NCBI GenBank assembly: GCA_013201155.1 | Contig: CP053716.1 | Location: 124,001 to 188,000, forward strand | From: Berryella wangjianweii | GTDB taxonomy: Bacteria > Actinomycetota > Coriobacteriia > Coriobacteriales > Eggerthellaceae | Direction of reading: 5' to 3' | DNA: 64,000 bases | Shown: positions 43,486 through 52,266 of the stretch, in pieces | How positions within the stretch are numbered: the stretch's first letter is position 1 | How the letters are laid out: each line of letters begins with the position of its first letter | The notes under the pieces: model-generated | Told to the model about the DNA's origin: nothing | The model's database searches: none | What the model saw: only the letters and a program-made list of their open reading frames with translations | Translations under genes and position numbers: made by a program

Positions 43486-45297
43486 ATGGCGAAGGTATCT
43501 CGCAGGACGTTCGTGGCGGGCGGAGCGCTCGCGGCCTTGGGCGGCTCGATGGCGCTTGTCGGATGCGCGCCGGGCAAGTCCGGCTCGAAGGGCTCCTCTG
43601 CGGCCGGGCGCGTTGCCGGCAGCGGCACGGCGGTGGGTCGCGGCGGCCAGCTTGAGGTGGAGGCCGTGCTTGAGGACGGCAAGCTGCTTCATGTGAACAA
43701 CCTGAAGTCGCGCGAGTCCGAGGGCGTGGGAACGGCCGCCATGGACCAGATCGCCCAGCTGGCCGTCGAGCACCAGACGCTGAACATCGACGCGGTGTCA
43801 GGGGCCACGCTCACTTCGATGGCGTATCTGTCAGCGCTTTCCCAGGCGCTTGACCAGGCTGGCGAGAAGTCGTCCAGCTGGAAGAAGCGCGACAAGGCCT
43901 CCCCGCAGCTTCCGGCCGACCTTCCCTCCCGGTTCGACGTGGTGGTCGTGGGCGCCGGCGGCGCCGGGTACGCCGCGGCCCTCACCGCCGCGCGCGCGGG
44001 CAAGTCGGTTGCCCTGTTGGAGAAGCTGGGCATCACGGGCGGCGACACCATTCTGTCGGGCGGCGCCATCTCGGTGCCGGGCAACTACTTCCAGCGGCGC
44101 GACGGCATCGACGACAGCGCCGAGAAGCTGGCCGAGGACATGCTGGTGGGCGGTGACAACCTGGGTGACCCCGATCTGGTGCGCGTGATCGCCGAGGGCG
44201 CCTACGACGCCATGGAGTGGCTGACCTTCGAGGCCGACGCCGCGTGGCAGCCCTACCAGCAGTTCTTCGGCGGCCATTCGGTGCCGCGCTCGCTGATCCC
44301 CTACGGCCAGGAAGGCAGCGAACTTATCGTGAAGCTGGACGCCCGCGGCGCCGAGCTTCCCAACCTCACGGTGCTGCGCAACATGAAGGCCGAGGAGCTG
44401 CTGATGGAGGGCGCGTCGGTGACCGGCGTGCGCGCCACGCACGCGATCGACGGCTCCGAGCATCGCTTCACGGCGAAGGCCGTGGTGCTGACCACCGGCG
44501 GCTTTGGGTCGAACGTCGAGATGCGCGTGAAGTACAACCCCGAGATGGACGAGAGCATCCTGTCCACCGACAGCGTGGGCGCCACGGGCGACGGCATCGT
44601 GATGGCCGAGAAGATCGGCGCGAACCTGATCGACATGCAGTACATCCAGACGTATCCCACCTGCGATACCGAGACGGGCGCGCTTCTGTACACGGGCAAC
44701 ATGCGCCTGAACATGAACGCGATCTGCATCAACAAGGAAGGCAAGCGCTTCGTGGAGGAGCTTGAGCGCCGCGACGTGATCTCGAATGCGGTGAAGAAGC
44801 AGACCGACGGCATCGGCTACATGCTGTTCAATCAGAAGCAGGTGGACGCCACCGGCGTGTTCCGCGCCAACGAGAGCGAGGTGGACAACCTCACCGCGCG
44901 CAAGAAGCTGGTGAAGGCCGACACCCTGGCCGAGGCCTGCGAGCCCTTCGGCATCGACGCGGCGGCGCTGCAGAAGACCGTCGAGGCGTGGAACCGCTAC
45001 TGCGCCGAGGGCAAGGACCCCGAGTTCAACTACCGCAGCAAGCTGAACCCCATCGAGGGCGGCCCGTACTACGTCCTGGCCTACAAGCCCTCGGTGCACT
45101 ACACCATGGGAGGCCTGCACATCAACGTGGACGCCCAGGTGCTGGACACCGCAGGCAGCCCGATCCCCGGTCTGTACGCGGCTGGCGAGCAGGCGGGCCA
45201 CAAGATGGGCAACAATCGCCTGGGCTCGTGCTCGATCGCCGACATCTTCGTGTTCGGTCGCATCGCCGGCGCGAATGCGGCGAAGCACGCCGAGTAG
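43486..45297 (+). CDS. Tat-exported FMN/FAD flavoprotein reductase, urocanate-reductase (UrdA)-like
   Basis: A 603-residue exported flavoprotein. SRRTFVAGGALAALGG is a twin-arginine signal and LVGC27 a lipobox, so it is probably lipid-anchored outside the membrane. An FMN-binding domain with the covalent flavinylation motif SGAT (T108) is followed by a fumarate-reductase-type FAD domain (GAGGAGYAAALTAARAG from G156). Catalytic Arg429, His538 and Arg578 are kept. The fumarate-binding His of the HPT motif is Tyr390 (QTYPT), as in urocanate reductase, while the position matching the urocanate-specific Asp appears to be Asn405. It is soluble-type with no heme motif. AAGGAGG fixes the start. The substrate is therefore uncertain: urocanate or a related enoate. 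Confidence 0.85.
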   Translation: MAKVSRRTFVAGGALAALGGSMALVGCAPGKSGSKGSSAAGRVAGSGTAVGRGGQLEVEAVLEDGKLLHVNNLKSRESEGVGTAAMDQIAQLAVEHQTLNIDAVSGATLTSMAYLSALSQALDQAGEKSSSWKKRDKASPQLPADLPSRFDVVVVGAGGAGYAAALTAARAGKSVALLEKLGITGGDTILSGGAISVPGNYFQRRDGIDDSAEKLAEDMLVGGDNLGDPDLVRVIAEGAYDAMEWLTFEADAAWQPYQQFFGGHSVPRSLIPYGQEGSELIVKLDARGAELPNLTVLRNMKAEELLMEGASVTGVRATHAIDGSEHRFTAKAVVLTTGGFGSNVEMRVKYNPEMDESILSTDSVGATGDGIVMAEKIGANLIDMQYIQTYPTCDTETGALLYTGNMRLNMNAICINKEGKRFVEELERRDVISNAVKKQTDGIGYMLFNQKQVDATGVFRANESEVDNLTARKKLVKADTLAEACEPFGIDAAALQKTVEAWNRYCAEGKDPEFNYRSKLNPIEGGPYYVLAYKPSVHYTMGGLHINVDAQVLDTAGSPIPGLYAAGEQAGHKMGNNRLGSCSIADIFVFGRIAGANAAKHAE

Positions 45298-45373
45298 TCG
45301 CACGCGCGGCGGCCATTCGTTCCGCGCATTCCCGAAGGCGATCTGCCGCAGCGCCTTTGAGCTGCGGCGAAGC

Positions 45374-45418
45374 GAGACGCGTCCCCCTTTTGCGGGGGCG
45401 CGTCTCGACGTGCGTTTT
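45374..45418 (+). terminator. Hairpin after the flavoprotein reductase gene
   Basis: GAGACGCG-T-CCCCC pairs with GGGGG-CGCGTCTC across 45374-45406 with one bulged base and a TTTTGC loop. The T-run TTTT comes only at 45415-45418, so termination may be partial. It separates the reductase from the LuxR-type gene. Confidence 0.6.
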
Positions 45419-45433
45419 CGGCTCGACTAGAAT
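45405..45433 (+). promoter_or_regulatory. Promoter of the LuxR-type regulator, implying a leaderless mRNA
   Basis: TCGACG (45405-45410) and TAGAAT (45428-45433) are 17 bases apart. The -10 ends 8 bases before ATG 45442, and no Shine-Dalgarno sequence is present. Confidence 0.5.
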
Positions 45434-45441
45434 TTGCCGAT

Positions 45442-47265
45442 ATGAGCATCCCGCATCATAGTGACGACCGCGCCGCCAGCCCGCCCCTGCGGCAGGGTGC
45501 GCGTGCGCGCGCCCTGGTGGTGGACGGCCCCTTTCTCATGCGCAGTCTGGGCCTTGCGCTCTGCATCGCCTGGACGTTCGTGTTCTGGAACGGCTCGCTG
45601 CTGTTCGAGGGCGTGCGCGCTGCCGTGCCGCTGGCGCAGGCGCAGGCGGTTCAGGCGGTCCTCACCGCCGTTGCCGCCCTGATGCTGGCTGCGGTGCTGG
45701 GGGCGGCTTCGTCGCGGGCGCGTCTGCGGTGGTTCGGCGCGCTGGCTCTGGTGTCCTCGGGGGCGCTGACGCTGGCCGCGCTGGCGGGCTGGGGGGACGT
45801 CCCCGCCGAGGCGATCGTGGGCGCGTTCGCCCTCAGCGGCGTGGGAAGCTGTCTGCGCCTGGGCTGGGAGGAGCGATTCGCCCAGCGGGGGGTCACTTAC
45901 GCGGCGGCGGGCGCGGTTCTTGCGTACCTGCTGGGCTTCGGTCTGTTCGTGGTGGTGTCGTTGCTGCCCGTCCCGGCGGCCCTGGCGGTGTCGCTGTGCC
46001 TGCCGCTGGCCTCCTGGGGTTTGATGGCGCTTTCGGCCGGCGTGCTTTCGCGCGCGTCCGCGCGTGCGGGTGCGTCGGGTGCGAAGGGCGCGTCGGGCAC
46101 GCGGGGCAAGACGGGAGCATGCGACGCCGTGCGGGGTCCGCGGTCGGCCTCCTTTCCCGGGGGCGTCCTTCGTCGCATCCCGCTTCGCCTGATGGCCGCC
46201 CTGGCGCTTGCGTTCTTCGGGTATGGGGCCATGCGCGCCGGCGGCGTCGAGGGCGGCCTTGCGGTTACCGGGGCGCTGCAGAGCCTGTCGCCCGGAGCGC
46301 CCGCCCTGGCGTCATGCTCGGCGATCGTGTTGGCGTGGCTGTTCTACCGATGGAAGCCCGTATTTGCGTTTTACCTGGCATTTCCGCTTATCGCGGTGGC
46401 ATCGGTGGTGCCGGCGGCGCTCGACCCGCTGGGGGGCGGGGTGCTGTTCAGCACGGCGCTTGTGGGTGCCGAGGTGGTGAAGTACCTGGTGCTGTTCGCG
46501 TTGATCGACCTGATCGTGCGCGACGGCCTGCCGGCTCTGGTGTGCCTGGCGGTGATGCGCGCGGCCCAGTGGGCGGGCAGCTTCCTGGGACAGGCAAGCG
46601 CCGATGCCCTGGGCGACCCCGGCATGGTGACCATCGCGGTGCTGATCGCCCTGATCGCCGGTCTGCTGGTCTTGGTGGGGCAGTCCTTCCCCGCGCCGAT
46701 GGGCGCAGCGGCTTCGCGCGATGCGGAAGAGCGGGAGGGGGGCGCGGCCGAAGGCGGCTCGTCCGGGGGCCGTCTGCCCGAACCATCCGACCGCGCATCG
46801 GGGGCCGCGGGCCCGCTGGGGCTCGGCGGCTGCGGGGAGGGATCCTCAGCGCACGGACCGGGCCCTGATGCAGGGGTCGCAGAGCCCATTTACGCGGGTG
46901 AGGCATCCGGCGCGCGACCTGCGGCGCCTGGCGATGCGGCTTTGGCGCCCGGAGATTCGGCTTTGGCGCCTGGCAGCGACGCGGGTGCTCCCGGCGTGCC
47001 GGACGCTTCCGGTGCGGACGGCTTCCGCTCGCTTTCGCTGGAGGGGCGCATCGAGCTGATGGCCGCGCGCTGCAGGCTTTCCTCTCGCGAGCGCGAGGTG
47101 CTGGCGATCTGGGCCACGGGTCACACGGCGGCCTATGTGGAGGAGCGGCTGCGCATCTCGAAGAGCACGATCAAGACGCACCTGAACCACATCTACGCCA
47201 AGACAGGCACCCGTAATCGCGATGAGCTGCTGCGCGCCCTTGAAGACGAGGCCACCCGCAGCTGA
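45442..47265 (+). CDS. Membrane-anchored LuxR-family transcriptional regulator
   Basis: A 607-residue fusion. Residues 30-430 are strongly hydrophobic with roughly 10-12 predicted spans in an MFS-like layout. Residues about 430-525 are a Gly/Ala/Pro-rich linker. The last 65 hold a LuxR-type helix-turn-helix (LSSREREVLAIWATGHTAAYVEERLRISKSTIKTHLNHIY). There is no receiver domain. This architecture is abundant in Eggerthellaceae beside Tat-exported reductases, as here. It could sense the reductase substrate at the membrane and switch the neighbouring gene, but that is inference. Its start likely lies at the 5' end of its mRNA. Confidence 0.88.
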   Translation: MSIPHHSDDRAASPPLRQGARARALVVDGPFLMRSLGLALCIAWTFVFWNGSLLFEGVRAAVPLAQAQAVQAVLTAVAALMLAAVLGAASSRARLRWFGALALVSSGALTLAALAGWGDVPAEAIVGAFALSGVGSCLRLGWEERFAQRGVTYAAAGAVLAYLLGFGLFVVVSLLPVPAALAVSLCLPLASWGLMALSAGVLSRASARAGASGAKGASGTRGKTGACDAVRGPRSASFPGGVLRRIPLRLMAALALAFFGYGAMRAGGVEGGLAVTGALQSLSPGAPALASCSAIVLAWLFYRWKPVFAFYLAFPLIAVASVVPAALDPLGGGVLFSTALVGAEVVKYLVLFALIDLIVRDGLPALVCLAVMRAAQWAGSFLGQASADALGDPGMVTIAVLIALIAGLLVLVGQSFPAPMGAAASRDAEEREGGAAEGGSSGGRLPEPSDRASGAAGPLGLGGCGEGSSAHGPGPDAGVAEPIYAGEASGARPAAPGDAALAPGDSALAPGSDAGAPGVPDASGADGFRSLSLEGRIELMAARCRLSSREREVLAIWATGHTAAYVEERLRISKSTIKTHLNHIYAKTGTRNRDELLRALEDEATRS

Positions 47266-47344
47266 CGCCGCGTGATTGGCGAGCGTTTGGCCCTGGGGCC
47301 GAAGGCCGGCCCCGGCATCACAAAATGGACAGGATTTTGCCGCC

Positions 47345-47373
47345 TTGCGCCTGTTCGCGAATGGAAGTATACT
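47345..47373 (+). promoter_or_regulatory. Promoter of rplS
   Basis: TTGCGC (47345-47350) and TATACT (47368-47373) at 17-base spacing, 66 bases before the rplS start. Confidence 0.7.
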
Positions 47374-47438
47374 GACAAACCGCGTCTTGCACAGATTGCG
47401 ATACCGCATTACGTTTGAGCATATAGAAGGACACAGAC

Positions 47439-47786
47439 ATGGATATCATCCGCGCCATCGAGCAGCAGCAGTTCAAGCAGGATCTTCCTGTGTTTCACGT
47501 GGGCGACAACGTGAAGGTGCACTACCGCATCACCGAGGGTAACCGCGAGCGTATCCAGGTGTTCCAGGGTGACGTGATTCGCCGCCACGGTGAGTCCAGC
47601 CGCGAGACCTTCACGGTGCGCAAGATGAGCTTCTCGGTGGGCGTCGAGCGCACCTTCCCGGTGCACTCGCCCAAGATCGACAAGATCGAGGTCGTCCGCG
47701 AGGGCGACGTGCGCCGCGCCAAGCTGTACTATCTTCGCAAGAAGGTGGGCAAGGCCGCGAAGATCAAGGAGAAGGCCTTCCGCTAG
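47439..47786 (+). CDS. rplS: 50S ribosomal protein L19
   Basis: A 115-residue ribosomal protein at the 30S-50S interface. It begins [20 protein letters not shown] and contains [26 protein letters not shown] and the C-terminal [23 protein letters not shown] lies 9 bases before the ATG. In most bacteria it ends the rpsP-trmD operon; here it stands alone, with its own promoter and terminator, 20 kb from trmD, though still just ahead of rnhB. Confidence 0.98.
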   Translation: MDIIRAIEQQQFKQDLPVFHVGDNVKVHYRITEGNRERIQVFQGDVIRRHGESSRETFTVRKMSFSVGVERTFPVHSPKIDKIEVVREGDVRRAKLYYLRKKVGKAAKIKEKAFR

Positions 47787-47803
47787 GCCGTTTCGCACGA
47801 TCG

Positions 47804-47833
47804 GAGCCCATGCGTCGCATGGGCTCTTTTTTT
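47804..47833 (+). terminator. Terminator of rplS
   Basis: A 23-base hairpin (GAGCCCATGCG and complement) followed by seven T residues, 17 bases after the stop; the clearest intrinsic terminator in the window. Confidence 0.95.
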
Positions 47834-48013
47834 GCGCCGTCGCAGCCTGGAGCTTGGCTGCGACGGGCGTGCGGGCTATCGTTTTCCTCGGCGCGGCTGT
47901 TATAGCGTTCAGGGGGCGCGGCTGTGGCTGCGGCGATGTGGCGGGTTCCCGATGCCGTCGTCCTTCGCATGCGGCGTCGGGCCTTTGCGGGAGATGCAGG
48001 AGAGGACGCATTC

Positions 48014-48793
48014 ATGACGCAGAGTCTGGCTCAGATCAAGGACGCGCTGAAGGGCGTCCAGGGCCTGCAGCTTGAGGAGCTGCTGGCCGTCCACGCCGAC
48101 GACCCGCGCAAGGGCGTGCAGGCCGCCGTGGCCGCCGGGCGCCGCCGCCTTCAGCGCGAGGATGCCGAGCGGCAGCGTCTTGAGGGTCTGTATCGCTACG
48201 AGGCCGAGCTTGCCGGCCAGCGGGCAGCCTCCGTCGTTTTGGGATTGGACGAGGTGGGAAGGGGCCCGATAGCCGGTCCGCTGACGGTGGCGGGCGTGGT
48301 TCTTCCCGCAGAGCCGCGCATCGCGGGGCTGAATGATTCCAAGCAGGTGAGGCCCGAGGCCCGCGAGTCCATCGCCGCCTGCGTGCGCCAGCGGGCACAT
48401 GCGGTGACGGTGCAGTTCATCGAGCCTGAGCAGATCGACGCGGTGGGCATGGCAGCTGCCCTGCGGGTGGCCTTCAGCCGGGCGATCGAGGATATCGAGG
48501 CTCAGGGCATCGTGCCCGACCTGGTTCTGCTTGACGGCAACGCGCTCCGCATCGACCGACGTGAGTGCAACGTGGTGAAGGGCGACGCGCGGTGCGCCTC
48601 GATCGCGGCCGCCTCGATTGTGGCGAAGGTGGCGCGAGACGACCTGATGGTGAGGGAGGCGCGTCGGTATCCCGCCTACGGGTTCGATGAGAACAAGGGG
48701 TACGGCTCTCCCGCGCACATCGAGGCTATCCGGCGCGAGGGCCTGTGTCCGATCCATCGGCGCAGCTTCTGTCGCTCGTTCGTTCAGGGCTGA
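48014..48793 (+). CDS. rnhB: Ribonuclease HII
   Basis: Removes misincorporated ribonucleotides and RNA from RNA-DNA hybrids. The 259 residues have an N-terminal helical extension of about 75 residues, also found in Bacillus-type enzymes. The catalytic domain follows: GLDEVGRGPIAGPLTVAGVV with acidic D and E, LNDSKQV, LLDGNALRID, and IVAKVARDDLM. The acidic tetrad is intact. The next gene, yraN, is a normal neighbour of rnhB. Confidence 0.96.
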   Translation: MTQSLAQIKDALKGVQGLQLEELLAVHADDPRKGVQAAVAAGRRRLQREDAERQRLEGLYRYEAELAGQRAASVVLGLDEVGRGPIAGPLTVAGVVLPAEPRIAGLNDSKQVRPEARESIAACVRQRAHAVTVQFIEPEQIDAVGMAAALRVAFSRAIEDIEAQGIVPDLVLLDGNALRIDRRECNVVKGDARCASIAAASIVAKVARDDLMVREARRYPAYGFDENKGYGSPAHIEAIRREGLCPIHRRSFCRSFVQG

Positions 48794-48980
48794 GGTCGTC
48801 GCATTCTCGATGCGCGCTTCGCGCAAGCCGTTTCCCGATCATTCATCCTGTCTGCAGCTGCGCCCGTCATCGGGGGCGCTGGGAATCCGATTGCCGTGTG
48901 CCGGCATTTCGCCGGCGCCCTGCCGGCGCCTTGTCGGAGCGAGGGCCTAGGCTGTGACCATCTTCGAGAAAGGATCAGCC

Positions 48981-49571
48981 ATGAGCCCGAACACGCCTTC
49001 CGTATCCGTGCCCGCAGGAGCCGCCTCCACGCTGCGCCTGTCGATGCAGCGCGCCTGCGATTCCGACGCTTCGCCAGCGACCGCGGCCACTGCTCATTCC
49101 TCCGCCGAGGATCAGGAGCTGTCGGTGACGCTGCGTCGGAGACCCCGCGCCCGGCGCCCGCAGGAGTCGCACCCGCCGCACTTGGGCCCACGCCTTCCTT
49201 CGCGCGAATTGGGACGGCGCGGCGAAGAGGCGGCGGCCTACTACCTTGGTCAGCGCGGGTACGAGGTGCTTGAGCGCAACTGGTCATGCCCCGCAGGCGA
49301 GGCCGACATCATCGCCTTCGACGAGGCCGAGGAGATGGTGGTGTTCGTGGAGGTGAAGACGCGAACCGACATCGCAAAGGGGCTTCCCGAGGAGGCGGTG
49401 GTGCACAGCAAGCGCCGGCGCTACGAGCGCATCGCCGCCTATTACCTGCGCGACGTCATGGAGCCGCGGTCGGAGTGCCGCGTGCGCTTCGATGTGATAT
49501 CGCTTCTGGTAGTGGGGTCGAATCGAGCGCTCGTGCGTCATCACATCGATGCGTTCTCCTCGCCTGAATGA
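48981..49571 (+). CDS. yraN: UPF0102 / YraN family endonuclease-like protein
   Basis: A 196-residue protein whose last 120 residues are a YraN domain: SRELGRRGEEAAAYYLGQRG, NWSCPAGEADIIAFD and VVFVEVKTRTD. These form a Holliday-junction-resolvase-like nuclease fold with E...D...ExK residues. The first 75 residues are a low-complexity, Ser/Ala/Arg/Pro-rich extension not typical of the family. AAAGGA supports ATG 48981; a GTG at 48954 would add nine more residues. The stop overlaps comM. The cellular role of YraN is unknown. Confidence 0.9.
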   Translation: MSPNTPSVSVPAGAASTLRLSMQRACDSDASPATAATAHSSAEDQELSVTLRRRPRARRPQESHPPHLGPRLPSRELGRRGEEAAAYYLGQRGYEVLERNWSCPAGEADIIAFDEAEEMVVFVEVKTRTDIAKGLPEEAVVHSKRRRYERIAAYYLRDVMEPRSECRVRFDVISLLVVGSNRALVRHHIDAFSSPE

Positions 49572-51061
49572 CGATGATGGGACGCTGCTCGGTTCCCTCG
49601 GCCGCTCTGCAGGGGGTGAGGGCCGTTCCGGTGAGCGTGGAGGTGTCGGTGTCGTCAGGGCTTCCCGGCTTCTCGATCGTGGGGCTGGCCGACACGGCGG
49701 TGCTTGAGTCGCGCGAGCGCGTTCGCTCGGCGATCAAGGCCGCGGGCTTCTCGATGCCCTGCGACCGTATCGTGGTGAACCTGGCGCCGAGCTCTATGCG
49801 GAAGCGGGGTACGGGCTTCGATCTGGCGATTGCGCTGGGGGTGCTGATCGCCTCGGGTCAGCTCGATCGAAGCTTTCTGGATGGCCGGCTGTTCGTGGGC
49901 GAGCTGTCGCTTGAGGGCGAGGTTCGTCCGATCGACGGCCTGCTTGCCTGCGCGGTGCTCGCCTGCCGGCAGGGGAGGGCCTTCGTGGGGCCCGTGGCGC
50001 CCGATCGGCTGGTGGCCATGGAGGGAGCGCGCTTTCTGGGCATCAGGTCGCTGGCCGCCTTGTCCACTGCCGAGCTGGTGCGGATGGATCGGTTCCCGCC
50101 ACGGCCCTGTGCGCGTTTTCCCGACTATCGCGAGGTGGCGGGCAACGACTTCGCCAAGCGGGCCCTGCAGATCGCGGCGGCGGGAGGCCATGGGGTGCTG
50201 ATGATGGGACCGCCCGGCTCGGGGAAGACCATGCTGGCCTCGCGCTTGCCCTCGATCCTTCCTCCGCTGTCGGAGGATGAGGCGCTTGAGTCGGCGCTGG
50301 TGCACTCGGTTGCCGGTGAGCCGATCGGCTCGCTGCTGGCAGGGGTGAGGCCCTTTCGCAGTCCGCATCACAGCGCCTCGTCGGCGGGTCTGATCGGGGG
50401 CGGCAGTCCCTTGCGGCCGGGAGAGGTTTCGCTTGCCCACAACGGCGTGCTGTTTCTCGACGAGCTGGCGGAGTTTCGCACGGCGGTGCTGCAGGGCATT
50501 CGGCAGCCCATGGAGCAGGGAGAAGTGTGCATCACACGGGCAGAGGCCAGCGTGTCGTTCCCTGCTCGCTTCATGTTCGTGGGTGCGTCGAACCCCTGCC
50601 CCTGCGGCTTCTTCGGCGACCCCGAGCGGTCATGCACCTGCTCGGAATCGCAGGTGAGCGCGTATCAGAACCGCATCGGCGGCCCGCTGCTCGATCGGTT
50701 CGACCTGCAGATCGACGTGTGTCGCGTGCCTCCCAGCCAGGTGATGGAGGGCCAGGGTGCTCAGACGTCGGAGCAGCTGAGGGCGGGCGTGCTGCGCGCA
50801 CGCGAGTTCCTGTCGTGGCGTCAGGCGCGACGCCCCCAGTCTTCCGGCATGAAGGGCCTGGTGGAGGCGTGTGAGCTGGATGCGCCCGACGAGCGCTTCT
50901 TCGTGGAGGCCGCGCGAAGAAGCGCGCTGAGCGGCCGAGGAATGGCGCGCACGCTGGCCGTGGCGCGCACAATCGCAGATATCGATGAGAGGCAGGGGGT
51001 TCAGATGGACGACCTGGTGGAGGCTTTGGGGTTCAGGCTGCGGCAGGGATGCGCCCGATGA
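49568..51061 (+). CDS. comM: Mg-chelatase-like AAA+ ATPase ComM/YifB
   Basis: A 497-residue ATPase. ComM promotes branch migration during natural transformation in Gram-negatives, and the family is also present in non-competent bacteria. A Lon-substrate-like N-terminal domain (VEVSVSSGLPGFSIVGLADTAVLES) precedes the AAA+ core: GPPGSGKTMLASRLPSILPPL (Walker A), SPHHSASSAGLIGGG and HNGVLFLDELAEF (Walker B). The cysteine-containing GASNPCPCGFFGDPERSCTCS follows. It overlaps both neighbours by four bases, so yraN-comM-dprA is translated as a block. Confidence 0.95.
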   Translation: MTMMGRCSVPSAALQGVRAVPVSVEVSVSSGLPGFSIVGLADTAVLESRERVRSAIKAAGFSMPCDRIVVNLAPSSMRKRGTGFDLAIALGVLIASGQLDRSFLDGRLFVGELSLEGEVRPIDGLLACAVLACRQGRAFVGPVAPDRLVAMEGARFLGIRSLAALSTAELVRMDRFPPRPCARFPDYREVAGNDFAKRALQIAAAGGHGVLMMGPPGSGKTMLASRLPSILPPLSEDEALESALVHSVAGEPIGSLLAGVRPFRSPHHSASSAGLIGGGSPLRPGEVSLAHNGVLFLDELAEFRTAVLQGIRQPMEQGEVCITRAEASVSFPARFMFVGASNPCPCGFFGDPERSCTCSESQVSAYQNRIGGPLLDRFDLQIDVCRVPPSQVMEGQGAQTSEQLRAGVLRAREFLSWRQARRPQSSGMKGLVEACELDAPDERFFVEAARRSALSGRGMARTLAVARTIADIDERQGVQMDDLVEALGFRLRQGCAR

Positions 51062-52257
51062 GCGCGCACGCCGGCTGTCCCATGGTTCCCGTAGAGGGCC
51101 CGCGGGCGCGCATAGGTCAGGCGGACGGGCGCTACCCCTCGTGCCTGCGCCAGGTGCGCAGGCCGCCCGAGGCCCTGTACGTGCTGGGAGACCCTGCGGC
51201 GCTTCAGGAGGGACTGGCTGTGATCGGCGCTCGTCGGGCCACCTCCTACGGCTGCGGCTGTGCCGAGCGCTTCGCCGGCTTGGCGGCATCCGCGGGTCTG
51301 ACCATCGTTTCGGGAGGGGCACGGGGCTGCGATGCGGCGGCTCATCGGGCGGCCTTGGCGGCAGGGGCGCCGACGGTGGTGTTTCTGGGAGGCGGATGCG
51401 ACCGTCTATACCCTGCCGAGCACCGCACGCTGTTTCAGCGGATCGTGGACAAGGGAGGAGCTCTGGTGTCCGAGCATCCGTGGGATCGCGAACCCAGGCC
51501 CTGGGCGTTTCGCGAGCGCAATCGCCTGATCGCGGGGCTTGCCAGGGCAGTGCTGATCGTAGAGGCGGGATTGCCCTCGGGTACGTTCTCCACGGCGGAC
51601 GAGGCCCTGGCGGCAGGTAAGCAGGTGCTGGTGGTTCCGGGTGCCATCACCTCGATCCGCTCGCGCGGGTCGAACAGGCTGCTGTACGACGGAGCGACGC
51701 CTGTGGTGGACGATGACAGCTTTGCCGATCAGCTGGAGGTCATCTTCGGTGTGTCCGCTCGCGCGCCTGTCGTCGGTGCGCTTCCTGGCGATCGGGGCCC
51801 GCACCGGATGCGCGCAGGCGCTGCGGGAGGGCGGGAGGTCGGCGTCGTGCCTTCGCGCGCGGAGACGGGAAGGAGGCCTGACGCCGAATCGCGCATCGTA
51901 GCGAAGGGTCGTGACGCTCTGAGCGGGCCCAAGGGGATTGGCGGCCCCCGCCATGCGGGGGAGCCGGCGAGGCGTGCGGAAGATGCCGCGAAGGGCGCCT
52001 CCCTGTCGCAGGGCTCGATACGCCCTTTAGACGCCCTGCGAGGGGCCTCCGCCGACGAGCGCGAGGTGATCGAGTGCCTGCAGGCCGAACCGCTGCTGCT
52101 GGAGCGGTTGCTGGCCCTGATGACCGAGCGCTGGGGCGATTCGACGCGCGCGCGGCGCGCGGTGATGGGCGCCGTGGTGGCGGCCGAGGCGGCCGGCGTG
52201 GCAAGCAGGCAAAGCGATGGGAGGTGGATGGCCGTGCCGCGTGCCGGCATGCGCTAA
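51058..52257 (+). CDS. dprA: DNA-processing protein DprA/Smf
   Basis: Loads RecA on incoming single-stranded DNA in transformation; widely conserved also outside competent species. The 399 residues contain the extended Rossmann fold GARRATSYGCGCAERF, SGGARGCDAAAHRAAL, GGGCDRLYPAEH and LPSGTFSTADEALAAG. A low-complexity linker of about 85 residues follows (about 235-320), then a C-terminal DML1-type winged helix. ATG 51058 overlaps the comM stop; an in-frame ATG nine bases earlier is possible. Confidence 0.94.
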   Translation: MSAHAGCPMVPVEGPRARIGQADGRYPSCLRQVRRPPEALYVLGDPAALQEGLAVIGARRATSYGCGCAERFAGLAASAGLTIVSGGARGCDAAAHRAALAAGAPTVVFLGGGCDRLYPAEHRTLFQRIVDKGGALVSEHPWDREPRPWAFRERNRLIAGLARAVLIVEAGLPSGTFSTADEALAAGKQVLVVPGAITSIRSRGSNRLLYDGATPVVDDDSFADQLEVIFGVSARAPVVGALPGDRGPHRMRAGAAGGREVGVVPSRAETGRRPDAESRIVAKGRDALSGPKGIGGPRHAGEPARRAEDAAKGASLSQGSIRPLDALRGASADEREVIECLQAEPLLLERLLALMTERWGDSTRARRAVMGAVVAAEAAGVASRQSDGRWMAVPRAGMR

Positions 52258-52260
52258 ACT
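52255..52260 (+). promoter_or_regulatory. -10-like element just before trmFO
   Basis: TAAACT overlaps the dprA stop and ends six bases before ATG 52267. No Shine-Dalgarno element precedes the ATG, so a leaderless trmFO transcript is possible in addition to read-through from dprA. Confidence 0.35.
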
Positions 52261-52266
52261 GCGAAC

